A DNA stretch of 64,000 bases from Mycobacterium sp. (GTDB taxonomy: Bacteria; Actinomycetota; Actinomycetes; Mycobacteriales; Mycobacteriaceae). Under the pieces are notes generated by a model that made no database searches, was not told the DNA's origin, and worked only from the letters and a program-made list of their open reading frames with translations. This document shows, piece by piece, positions 51,088 to 59,058 of the stretch (position 1 is the first letter of the stretch; each line of letters starts with the position of its first letter). The position numbers and the translations under genes were made by a program. The stretch is taken from assembly GCA_020438845.1 (NCBI GenBank), contig JAGQTV010000038.1, positions 1 to 64,000 on the forward strand. The letters run 5' to 3'.

Positions 51088-54000
51088 ATCTCGCAAACCG
51101 ATTGGCGATCCTGGCCGGCTCGGCATTGTTGTCCATCATTCTTGCGGCGGGCATGTTCACCTGGCAGACCGCCCGTATCTCAAATCTTTACGAAAAGCGT
51201 TTCGAGGCAAGCCAAGCCGCCTCCACAGCGCTGACCATCGATGGGGACCTGACCGAATTCGTCACGGCAGCCTACGGTCTGTTGTTCGTCAAGGATCAGG
51301 GGCGGCGTGCCGAACTGTCCGCGGCGGTGGACCGACTGGGGAAAGCGATCGACGCGGAGCTTCGCGAAGCGACAGATCAAGCCGGGCAGGACAGCGATCG
51401 ACTGCTGTACCAGTCTGCTCTCTCGAGCTGGACAACCTTCCGGTCGCTCTACCAGGCCCCACGGGACGCAGTGCCGGAGGCTGGACAGGCAGCTGCTGCA
51501 ACGCTCCTGGACAGCCAGACCGCCCCCGTCGAAGGACAAATTCAGCGCATCGTTGACCAGGATGAGCTCGCCATCCGGCAGGCTGATGCAGCGGCGCGGG
51601 CGGCGATACACACCAGCCGGATCGTCATCTGGGTCGCTTCGACCGTGATCGTGCTCGGGCTGGGTGTGCTGCTCTTCCTCACCAGCCGGAAGATCTATCA
51701 CGCGGTAAATCAAGCCACCGAAAAGTCCGAACGAGCAAGGCGGTTCAAGGAAACTCAAGCGGACCTGATGACCGAGGTACAAGGCGAGACCGACCTGGCC
51801 GGTGCGTGCGGGATCATCGTGACGCGCACGGCGCAGGCACTGGGCGCCAGCCACGGAGCCTTTTATCTGAAGCAGACCACTGACGTGCCCCGCTTCGCCC
51901 TGATGGCGTCCTACGCCTTCCACCGCCGCAAGGACTTGCCGAACTCGTTCGGACTGGGGGACGGTCTCGTCGGTCAATGCGCCTTGGAGGGGCAGCGCAT
52001 CGAAATCACCGAGGCCCCGGCCGATTACGTCGAGATCGTTTCGGGGCTGGGCAAGACCCAGCCGGTTTCGCTGATTCTGGTTCCCGTCATGTTCGAGTCC
52101 GAAGTCCTCGGCGTTCTGGAGTTCGCCTCACTTCGCCCCTTCTCCCACGACGACAATGAGCTCTTGGACAGCGTGGCGCTGGGAGCCGGAGTTGCCATCG
52201 CTGCGATCGAAGCGGCGCAGAAGACCCGGGAACTGCTACAGGTGTCCAAGGCCCAGACCGAAGAACTCCAGACCCAGGAGGAGGAACTTCGCGCGGCCAA
52301 TGAGCAGCTGATCCAACGCGAAGAACGGCTGTCTGCGCAGAATGCGGAACTGGAGGAGCAAACCGAGCAACTGCGCTCACAGAAGGAAGAACTGAAGGCG
52401 AGTTCCGAGACGCTCGAAGCGCAGGCCGACGCGCTGGAGAAAAAGAACGACGAACTGCATCGCCTCAGTAAATCGCTGGAGGCGAAGGCCGAAGATCTGG
52501 CCGTCGCGTCCCGGTACAAGTCGGAATTCCTGGCCAACATGTCGCACGAACTGCGCACGCCGCTGAACAGCATCCTGATCCTGGCAGGTCTTCTCGGTGA
52601 CTCGGGTGATCCGCTGACCGAGAAACAGCAGGAATTCGCGGAGACGATCGAACAGTCGGGGCGCGACTTGCTGAATCTCATCGATGAGGTCTTGGATCTC
52701 GCGAAGGTCGAATCTGGCTCGTTGCGCTTCGAACAGGAAGACATCGACATCACTCAGCTCGTCAGTTTCCTGGAGAGGACCTTCCGGCCTATCGCCGAGA
52801 ACAAGGGGGTGGTCTTCCGTGTCGTGGTCAACGAGAGTGCTCCGCGGGAGATCACGAGCGACTACACGCGGGTGAAACAGATCGCGAAGAATCTCGCGGC
52901 GAATGCAGTGAAGTTCACCGATGAGGGATCGGTCACGGTGACGCTCTCGGGGGCCGCTGACACCCAGGGCAATCCCGGAGATCGTTATCTCGCGATCGCC
53001 GTCACCGACACCGGCATCGGGATCGACAAGGTCGACCACAACCTGATCTTCGAATCGTTCCAGCAGGCAAATCGTGGATCCACCCGGCAGTACGGCGGTA
53101 CTGGTCTTGGCCTGGCCATCAGTCGCGATCTGGCCCGCCAGCTGGGTGGTGAGATAACGCTGATCAGCGCACCGGGACAAGGTTCGACCTTCACGTGTTA
53201 TCTGCCTGTCCGAGTTGGGCCCGGTGCCGAAAACCAGCGGGGAGGGGCGCCGACGCCCGCAGCGGCCGCCAGGAGTGCCGCCAGCCCGGTGCCGTCGGCG
53301 GTTGCGTCCAGCGCCCCCGTCGGCGCACCCGTCCCCGTCGAGGCGCCGATTGCTCGGGTGACCGGGACTGTAGAGAGTCGGCAAGCCGAATCCGCACCGG
53401 CCGAAGAGTCGGTGGACATCTCGGACGTCGCCTGGCCGGATGGGGAAAGACCGGTCCTGTTGATAGTGGAGGACGATCGGACCTTTGCCGGGATGTTGGC
53501 CGAACTGGCCAGGGAGACAGGCTTCGATGCGGTCATCACACCGAGCGGTCGTGCGGCCCTGGCCCTGGCCCGGGAACGTCAACCCGCCGCCATCTCCCTG
53601 GATATCGGCCTACCCGACATGGCGGGCTGGGTTGTTCTGGATGTCCTCAAACACGATCTTGCGACCCGACACATACCGGTGGACATCGTTTCCGGTGCAA
53701 CGGATGTCGCTCGTGGTCGCCGGATGGGCGCCATCCATACGCTGAGCAAACCCGCCGACGTCACCGCCATCCGTTCGATGTTGCGGGCCACCGCTGAGTT
53801 TCTGCGGCCGGGACCGCGGCAGGTGCTGGTGGCGGCTGCCGACGATGACAAACAGCGTGCGTTGTCGGAAACCCTGATGGAGGGCGGCGATATTTCCATC
53901 GCCACGGTCAGCACCGGCGAACAAGTGCTGGCCGAGTTGAACGGACCGACGCACTACGACTGCCTGGTCCTCGATCTCGGATTGCCCGACATCGACGGGA

Positions 54001-54662
54001 TCGACCTCATTGAACGCATCAAGGACCAAGTCAACGAGGCGAGTCTGCCGGTGATCGTGCACACCGACCGGGAATTGACCGCTGCCGAAACAGAACGACT
54101 GGAAGTGCTGGCCGCCGCCATCGTTCTGAAGAATGCGAAATCGCCGGAGAGGCTGCTCGACGAGACCGCGCTGTTCCTGCACCGTGTGGCCGACGACCTA
54201 CCGGATGAGGCTCGCGCGATCCTGGCCAATCCGACGCCGTTCGACGAGTCACTCAAGGGCAACACGGTTCTCCTCGTCGACGACGACGTGCGAAACGTCT
54301 TCTCGCTCGGCAGCGCGTTGAAGCGGTACGGCATTACGGTGGTCCCGGCCCGCAACGGGCAGGAGGGAATTGACAACCTCGCCGCTCATCCAGAGATCGA
54401 CCTCGTTCTGATGGACATGATGATGCCCGTGATGGACGGGTATGAGGCGATGCGCCGTATCCGTAGCGAGGCCCGGTGGCGAGACCTGCCCATCGTCGCG
54501 CTCACTGCGAAGGCCATGAAGGGCGACCGGCAGAAGTGCCTGGACGCGGGTGCTTCCGATTACGTCACAAAGCCCGTCGACATGGATCAACTCACCTCCG
54601 TTCTCCGGGTGTGGTTGGCCAGCCGGCCCCGACGGGTGCGAGGACTCTCCGAGCAGCGATGA
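51084..54662 (+). CDS. Membrane hybrid histidine kinase with GAF, long coiled coil and three receivers
   Basis: 1192 residues from GTG 51084, overlapping the previous stop. TM1 is at about residues 8-25 and TM2 at about 180-205, enclosing an external helical sensor domain. GAF domain about 230-370, then a coiled coil (about 375-475) with Leu every seventh residue and Glu/Gln pairs before them. HisKA has H488 in NMSHELRTPLN; HATPase has NLAANAVKF, DTGIGI and GGTGLGLAI. An Ala/Pro-rich linker (about 715-780) leads to receivers with Asp at D840, D964 and D1111; the third has the most canonical motif (LMDMMMPVMDG, KPVD). No HPt domain is visible. Translationally coupled to the GGDEF protein upstream and the CheR protein downstream. 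External signal unknown. Confidence 0.93.
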   Translation: MNLANRLAILAGSALLSIILAAGMFTWQTARISNLYEKRFEASQAASTALTIDGDLTEFVTAAYGLLFVKDQGRRAELSAAVDRLGKAIDAELREATDQAGQDSDRLLYQSALSSWTTFRSLYQAPRDAVPEAGQAAAATLLDSQTAPVEGQIQRIVDQDELAIRQADAAARAAIHTSRIVIWVASTVIVLGLGVLLFLTSRKIYHAVNQATEKSERARRFKETQADLMTEVQGETDLAGACGIIVTRTAQALGASHGAFYLKQTTDVPRFALMASYAFHRRKDLPNSFGLGDGLVGQCALEGQRIEITEAPADYVEIVSGLGKTQPVSLILVPVMFESEVLGVLEFASLRPFSHDDNELLDSVALGAGVAIAAIEAAQKTRELLQVSKAQTEELQTQEEELRAANEQLIQREERLSAQNAELEEQTEQLRSQKEELKASSETLEAQADALEKKNDELHRLSKSLEAKAEDLAVASRYKSEFLANMSHELRTPLNSILILAGLLGDSGDPLTEKQQEFAETIEQSGRDLLNLIDEVLDLAKVESGSLRFEQEDIDITQLVSFLERTFRPIAENKGVVFRVVVNESAPREITSDYTRVKQIAKNLAANAVKFTDEGSVTVTLSGAADTQGNPGDRYLAIAVTDTGIGIDKVDHNLIFESFQQANRGSTRQYGGTGLGLAISRDLARQLGGEITLISAPGQGSTFTCYLPVRVGPGAENQRGGAPTPAAAARSAASPVPSAVASSAPVGAPVPVEAPIARVTGTVESRQAESAPAEESVDISDVAWPDGERPVLLIVEDDRTFAGMLAELARETGFDAVITPSGRAALALARERQPAAISLDIGLPDMAGWVVLDVLKHDLATRHIPVDIVSGATDVARGRRMGAIHTLSKPADVTAIRSMLRATAEFLRPGPRQVLVAAADDDKQRALSETLMEGGDISIATVSTGEQVLAELNGPTHYDCLVLDLGLPDIDGIDLIERIKDQVNEASLPVIVHTDRELTAAETERLEVLAAAIVLKNAKSPERLLDETALFLHRVADDLPDEARAILANPTPFDESLKGNTVLLVDDDVRNVFSLGSALKRYGITVVPARNGQEGIDNLAAHPEIDLVLMDMMMPVMDGYEAMRRIRSEARWRDLPIVALTAKAMKGDRQKCLDAGASDYVTKPVDMDQLTSVLRVWLASRPRRVRGLSEQR

Positions 54663-55513
54663 ACGTGCCCGACGAGGAGTCCGGGTCGCAGTGGTCCCGG
54701 GAGCTGACGCGGATCGAGGCGGAGGCATTCTTTTACACGGTCTACGAGCATCTCGGACACGACTTCCGGCACTACAGTGACGCATCCCGGAATCGTCGGC
54801 TGGTGGGATTCGTGCGCAGGCATTCGCTCGGCACCATTTCCGAGGCGCAGGGAAGGGTTCTGCGCGACCCCGAGCTCCAATCGGCCTTCCTGTCCGAAAT
54901 GACGGTCAACGTGACCGAAATGTTCCGAGATCCCCAGGTGTTCGCCAAGATTCGCACCGAATTGGTGCCCCGGCTGGCGACCTATCCGCGAATACGGGTG
55001 TGGGTGGCCGGCTGCGCGACGGGGGAGGAGGCCTATTCCATGGCCATCTTGCTCGCCGAAGTCGGCTTGCTCGAGCGGACCACCATTTACGCGACCGACA
55101 TCGACACCGTCTCGCTGCGGACCGCCACCGCGGCGATCTACCCGGCCGACGCGATGATCCGTGCCACCCGCAACTACCAGGCCAGCGGAGGCGACAGGCC
55201 ATTCTCGGATTGGTACCTCGCCAGATACGACCGCTGCATTCTCAGCCCCGACCTACGGCCGCGCATCGAATTCTTCTCCCACAATCTGGCCACCGACAGC
55301 ACGTTCGCGGATTTCCACCTGATCTTGTGCCGCAACGTGTTCATCTATTTCGAGCACAGCCTTCAGCGCCGCGTGGAACTTCTTTTCTGGGAGAGTCTGG
55401 TGCCCTTCGGCCATCTCGTCATTGGTCCGCGGGAAACCCTCACGCCCGAGAGTGCCAAGCAGTTTGCCCCGTTGGACCGCAGGCTGGGAATCTATGTCAA
55501 GCGTCACGACTAG
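54659..55513 (+). CDS. CheR-type protein-glutamate methyltransferase
   Basis: 284 residues from ATG 54659, which overlaps the kinase stop (ATGA). The N-terminal CheR helical domain contains MTVNVTEMFRDPQVF; the SAM-binding domain contains VWVAGCATGEEAYSMAILL, TIYATDIDTVSL and LILCRNVFIYFE, all standard CheR motifs. Known CheR enzymes methylate glutamates of chemoreceptor coiled coils. No chemoreceptor is present; the coiled coil of the coupled hybrid kinase is the most likely substrate (inference). Confidence 0.92.
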   Translation: MNVPDEESGSQWSRELTRIEAEAFFYTVYEHLGHDFRHYSDASRNRRLVGFVRRHSLGTISEAQGRVLRDPELQSAFLSEMTVNVTEMFRDPQVFAKIRTELVPRLATYPRIRVWVAGCATGEEAYSMAILLAEVGLLERTTIYATDIDTVSLRTATAAIYPADAMIRATRNYQASGGDRPFSDWYLARYDRCILSPDLRPRIEFFSHNLATDSTFADFHLILCRNVFIYFEHSLQRRVELLFWESLVPFGHLVIGPRETLTPESAKQFAPLDRRLGIYVKRHD

Positions 55514-56144
55514 CGCGTCGGTGCCGAACGTCATCGTCTTCGGAGGCAGCGCCGGTGGCATGAATGCGCTGAAAGGGATTTTCGAGACTTTCGACCAGAT
55601 CGGAAACAGCATCGTCGTCGTGGTTCTGCACCGCGACCCGAAGGATTCACCATTGGCCGAGGTGCTGCAGAACTACACAACCATCCCGATCCGCGAACCC
55701 GACGACAGCCCCTGGACGCCTCCGGAAGGGGTGGTCGCGGTGGCCCCGGCCGGATACCACCTTCTGCTCGGCAATACCCGAACACTCGTGTCAGAACCCC
55801 CGACCCCGGTCTCCCTCTACGAGAACGGCACTGGTGTGCGGACCCACCTGACTCTGGACCCGCCCGTCGCGTACTCCCGTCCCTCGCTGAACGTAACCTT
55901 CTCCAGCGCAGCCGAACTCGTCAACCCCGTGACAGTTGTCCTGCTGTCGTGCGCGAACGACGACGGTGCGCGCGGCTGTGAGGTGGTGAAAGCATCGGGG
56001 GGAAGAGTGGTGCTCCAGGATCCGGCCTCGTGCCAGGCGCCCACCGCGGTCAACTCGGCGATGCGCACGGTGCAACCGGACTTCGTTGCCGATCCGCGGG
56101 CGATCGGTATGTGGCTGTCGCGGAACGCCGCTCGGGGCAGGTGA
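55494..56144 (+). CDS. CheB-type protein-glutamate methylesterase without receiver domain
   Basis: 216 residues from ATG 55494, overlapping the CheR gene by 20 bases. It is only the CheB catalytic domain. The catalytic triad can be placed at S19 (FGGSAGGMNAL), H46 (VVLHRDP) and D157 (SCANDDGARG, in place of the usual GMGxDG). Lacking a receiver, it cannot be activated by phosphorylation in the E. coli manner; constitutive activity or control by protein contacts is implied. Last gene of the signalling operon, 277 bases before hucS. Confidence 0.88.
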   Translation: MSSVTTSASVPNVIVFGGSAGGMNALKGIFETFDQIGNSIVVVVLHRDPKDSPLAEVLQNYTTIPIREPDDSPWTPPEGVVAVAPAGYHLLLGNTRTLVSEPPTPVSLYENGTGVRTHLTLDPPVAYSRPSLNVTFSSAAELVNPVTVVLLSCANDDGARGCEVVKASGGRVVLQDPASCQAPTAVNSAMRTVQPDFVADPRAIGMWLSRNAARGR

Positions 56145-56229
56145 TCTTCGGCGATTCAGACCCGTGCCGCGGAGGGTCTGCGGCAAGCCGTCGGAATGGG
56201 AGGTGTCGAGAATCTTTTAGAACCGAAAG

Positions 56230-56243
56230 ATAATTCGAGTTAT
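56230..56243. promoter_or_regulatory. Imperfect palindrome in the hucS upstream region
   Basis: ATAATTCGAGTTAT matches its reverse complement at 12 of 14 positions. It is an AT-rich site in a GC-rich region, 179 bases before hucS and 70 bases before the upstream ORF, so it may be an operator or part of the promoter. Confidence 0.4.
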
Positions 56244-56312
56244 GAAACCCTCGCCATAGACCCGCCAAAGGTTTAGTGTCAGGGCTAGGTGCCATCGACC
56301 GGGAGGTCTTCG

Positions 56313-56408
56313 ATGATGGCTGTGCTGTCAGTCGTTCCGGCGGCGCTTTCCGATGCCCGCCCACAGTGTCTGACTCCGTTGCGTTCAACTTGCCCCCGGT
56401 TTCTGTGA
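56313..56408 (+). CDS. Possible 31-codon upstream ORF of hucS
   Basis: Two consecutive ATG codons (56313 and 56316) follow GGGAGG at six bases' spacing. The peptide begins MMAVLSVVPAALSD, contains two Cys, and ends RFL. The TGA stop (56406-56408) overlaps the start of the purine-rich GAGAGGAG ribosome site of hucS, 13 bases before its ATG. The layout suits a translated leader coupling ribosomes to hucS or sensing translation status. Short length makes coincidence possible. Confidence 0.4.
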   Translation: MMAVLSVVPAALSDARPQCLTPLRSTCPRFL

Positions 56409-56421
56409 GAGGAGTTCGTCC

Positions 56422-57393
56422 ATGGCGTCTGTTCTGTGGTTCCAAGGAGGAGCGTGCAGTGGTAACACCATGTCGTTCCTCAACGCTGAGGAACCCAATG
56501 TCGTCGACCTGATCGTCGACTTCGGGCTGGACCTGATCTGGCATCCGTCGCTGGGTCTGGAATTGGGCGCCAATGCCCAGAAGCTGTTCTGGGATTGCGC
56601 CAAGGGTGAGCGTCCGTTGGACGTCTTCGTCTTCGAGGGCACGGTCATCGAGGCTCCGAACGGCACCGGCCGAATGGACATGTTCGCCGACCGCCCGATG
56701 AAGGACTGGGTGACTGACTTGGCCAAGCAGGCCGGGATCGTCGTCGCGATCGGTGACTGCGCCTGCTGGGGCGGCATCCCGGCGATGGAGCCCAACCCGT
56801 CGGCCTCAACGGGCTTGCAGTTCCACAAACGCAACAAAGGCGGCTTCCTGGGCCCGAACTTCAAGTCCAAGGCCGGCCTGCCGGTGATCAACATCCCCGG
56901 CTGCCCGGCCCACCCGGACTGGATCACCCAGATCATCGTTGCGCTGGCCACCGGCCGCACCGGGGATATCGCACTCGACGAACTGCAGCGCTCGCAGACC
57001 TTCTTCAAGACCTTCACCCAGACCGGTTGCACCCGAGTGCAGTTCTACGAGTACAAGCAGTCCACCGAATCGTTCGGCGAAGGCACCCGCACGGGTTGCC
57101 TGTTCTACGAGTTCGGCTGCCGCGGACCGATGACCCACTCGCCGTGCAATCGGATCCTGTGGAACCGGCAGTCGTCGAAGACCCGTGCGGGTCATCCCTG
57201 CATCGGTTGCACCGAGCCGGAGTTCCCGCACTTCGACCTCGCACCGGGGACTTTGTTCAAGACCCAGAAGGTCGCCGGGGTGATCCCGAGGGAAACCGGC
57301 ACCGGAACCAAGACGCTGACCTACATGGCTGCTGCCGCCGCGGCCAGGCTGGCCGCCCCGAAATGGTCCAAAGAGGACATGTTCGTGGTGTAG
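56422..57393 (+). CDS. hucS: Group 2a uptake [NiFe]-hydrogenase small subunit
   Basis: 323 residues from ATG 56422 with GAGAGGAG upstream. No Tat signal, as in group 2a enzymes. Start SVLWFQGGACSGNTMSFLN has only C12, with N15 in place of the second Cys of the usual CTGC proximal-cluster motif. Other cluster ligands lie in GDCACWGGIPA, IPGCPAHPDW, GCLFYEFGCRGPM, THSPCNRILW and HPCIGCTEPEFP. The sequence is close to cyanobacterial HupS and mycobacterial HucS as I remember them. Huc oxidises atmospheric H2 and feeds electrons to menaquinone; its three clusters are known to be [3Fe-4S], which suits the lost Cys. hucL follows after 49 bases. Confidence 0.95.
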   Translation: MASVLWFQGGACSGNTMSFLNAEEPNVVDLIVDFGLDLIWHPSLGLELGANAQKLFWDCAKGERPLDVFVFEGTVIEAPNGTGRMDMFADRPMKDWVTDLAKQAGIVVAIGDCACWGGIPAMEPNPSASTGLQFHKRNKGGFLGPNFKSKAGLPVINIPGCPAHPDWITQIIVALATGRTGDIALDELQRSQTFFKTFTQTGCTRVQFYEYKQSTESFGEGTRTGCLFYEFGCRGPMTHSPCNRILWNRQSSKTRAGHPCIGCTEPEFPHFDLAPGTLFKTQKVAGVIPRETGTGTKTLTYMAAAAAARLAAPKWSKEDMFVV

Positions 57394-57442
57394 CCCCCGC
57401 CCCGAGACCCGCTGCCAATCAGAACTTTTGGAGGATTTTCCC

Positions 57443-59050
57443 ATGACCTCACTGGATCTCCACGTCAGTCCGCTCGGTCGCGTCGAGGGCGACCTCGACG
57501 TCCGGGTCACAATCGACGACGGGGTCGTCACCTCGGCGTGGACCGAGGCCGCCATGTTCCGCGGCTTCGAGATCATCCTGCGCGGCAAGGACCCACAGGC
57601 CGGCCTCGTCGTATGTCCCCGTATTTGCGGCATCTGTGGCGGAAGCCACCTGTACAAGTCGGCCTACGCGCTGGACACCGCTTGGCGCACCACGATGCCC
57701 GCTAACGCCACCCTGGTGCGCAACATCGCCCAGGCCTGCGAAACCCTGCAGTCCATTCCGCGCTATTTCTATGCGCTGTTCGCCATCGACCTGACCAACA
57801 AGAACTACGCCAAGTCCTCGCTGTACGACGAGGCAGTTCGCCGCTTCGCGCCCTACGTCGGAACCTCGTACCAAAAGGGTGTGGTGCTCTCCAACAAGCC
57901 CGTCGAGGTCTACGCGATCTTCGGCGGCCAGTGGCCGCACTCCAGTTTCATGGTGCCCGGTGGGGTCATGGGCGCGCCGTCGCTGTCCGACGTGACCCGT
58001 TCGACGGCGATCCTGGAGCACTGGAAGGACAACTGGCTCGAGGCCGTGTGGTTGGGGTGCAGCGTGGATCGCTGGCTGGAGAACAAGACCTGGGAGGACG
58101 TGCTGGCCTGGGTCGACGAGAACGAGTCGCAGTACAACAGCGACTGTGGCTTCTTCATCCGCTACTGCCTCGACATCGGACTGGACAAATACGGCCAGGG
58201 GGTGGGCAACTACATCTCCACCGGCACCTACTTCGATCCGGCGCTGTATCAGCGCCCGACCATCGAGGGGCGCAACGCCGCCCTGATCGGCCGGGGCGGC
58301 GTCTTCGCCGACGGTCAGTACTACGAGTTCGACCAGGCCAAGGTGCGCGAGGACGTGACCCACTCCTTCTATCAGGGCAACAGGCCGTTGCATCCCTTCG
58401 AGGGCGAGACCATTCCCGTCGACCCGGAGAAGGGCAAGACGCAGGGCAAGTACAGCTGGGCCAAATCGCCACGCTACGAGGTGGGTGACTCCGGCACCAT
58501 CCCGTTGGAGGCCGGCCCGCTGTCGCGGCGGATGGCTGCTGCCGGGCCGGGGGCGGCCAAGCATCAGGACAACGACCCGCTCTTCCTCGACATCTATAAC
58601 AAGATCGGGCCCAGCGTCATGGTCCGCCAGCTGGCCCGGATGCACGAGGCGCCGAAGTACTACAAGTGGGTGATGGGGTGGCTCAAGCAACTCGACCTCA
58701 AGGGCAGCTTCCACAAGAAGCCCACCGAACACGCTGAAGGCAAGGGCTTCGGCTCGACAGAAGCCGCCCGGGGTGCGCTGAGCGACTGGATCGTCATCGA
58801 GAACAGCAAGATCAAGAATTACCAAGTGGTGACTCCGACGGCGTGGAACATCGGCCCGCGCGACGGCAGCGAGCAGCTCGGCCCGATCGAGAAGGCGCTG
58901 GTGGGCTCGCCGATAGTCGACCCGGAGGATCCTGTCGAACTGGGCCATGTGGCACGCAGTTTCGACTCCTGCTTGGTCTGCACCGTGCACGCCTATGACG
59001 GCAAGACCGGCAAGGAACTGTCGAAGTTCGTCATCAACGGCATGGTCTGA
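57443..59050 (+). CDS. hucL: Group 2a uptake [NiFe]-hydrogenase large subunit
   Basis: 535 residues from ATG 57443, preceded by GGAGG; a start at 57428 overlaps that site. The L1 nickel motif is R60-ICGIC-GGSH69 (C62 and C65). The L2 motif is FDSCLVCTVH with C510, C513 and H516, having Ser where most groups have Pro. Residues 517-535 after H516 are the tail normally removed by the maturation protease, whose gene follows. It carries the Ni-Fe(CN)2CO site that splits H2. Accessory hyp genes needed to build this site are not in the window. Confidence 0.96.
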   Translation: MTSLDLHVSPLGRVEGDLDVRVTIDDGVVTSAWTEAAMFRGFEIILRGKDPQAGLVVCPRICGICGGSHLYKSAYALDTAWRTTMPANATLVRNIAQACETLQSIPRYFYALFAIDLTNKNYAKSSLYDEAVRRFAPYVGTSYQKGVVLSNKPVEVYAIFGGQWPHSSFMVPGGVMGAPSLSDVTRSTAILEHWKDNWLEAVWLGCSVDRWLENKTWEDVLAWVDENESQYNSDCGFFIRYCLDIGLDKYGQGVGNYISTGTYFDPALYQRPTIEGRNAALIGRGGVFADGQYYEFDQAKVREDVTHSFYQGNRPLHPFEGETIPVDPEKGKTQGKYSWAKSPRYEVGDSGTIPLEAGPLSRRMAAAGPGAAKHQDNDPLFLDIYNKIGPSVMVRQLARMHEAPKYYKWVMGWLKQLDLKGSFHKKPTEHAEGKGFGSTEAARGALSDWIVIENSKIKNYQVVTPTAWNIGPRDGSEQLGPIEKALVGSPIVDPEDPVELGHVARSFDSCLVCTVHAYDGKTGKELSKFVINGMV

Positions 59051-59058
59051 CTCCGGGC

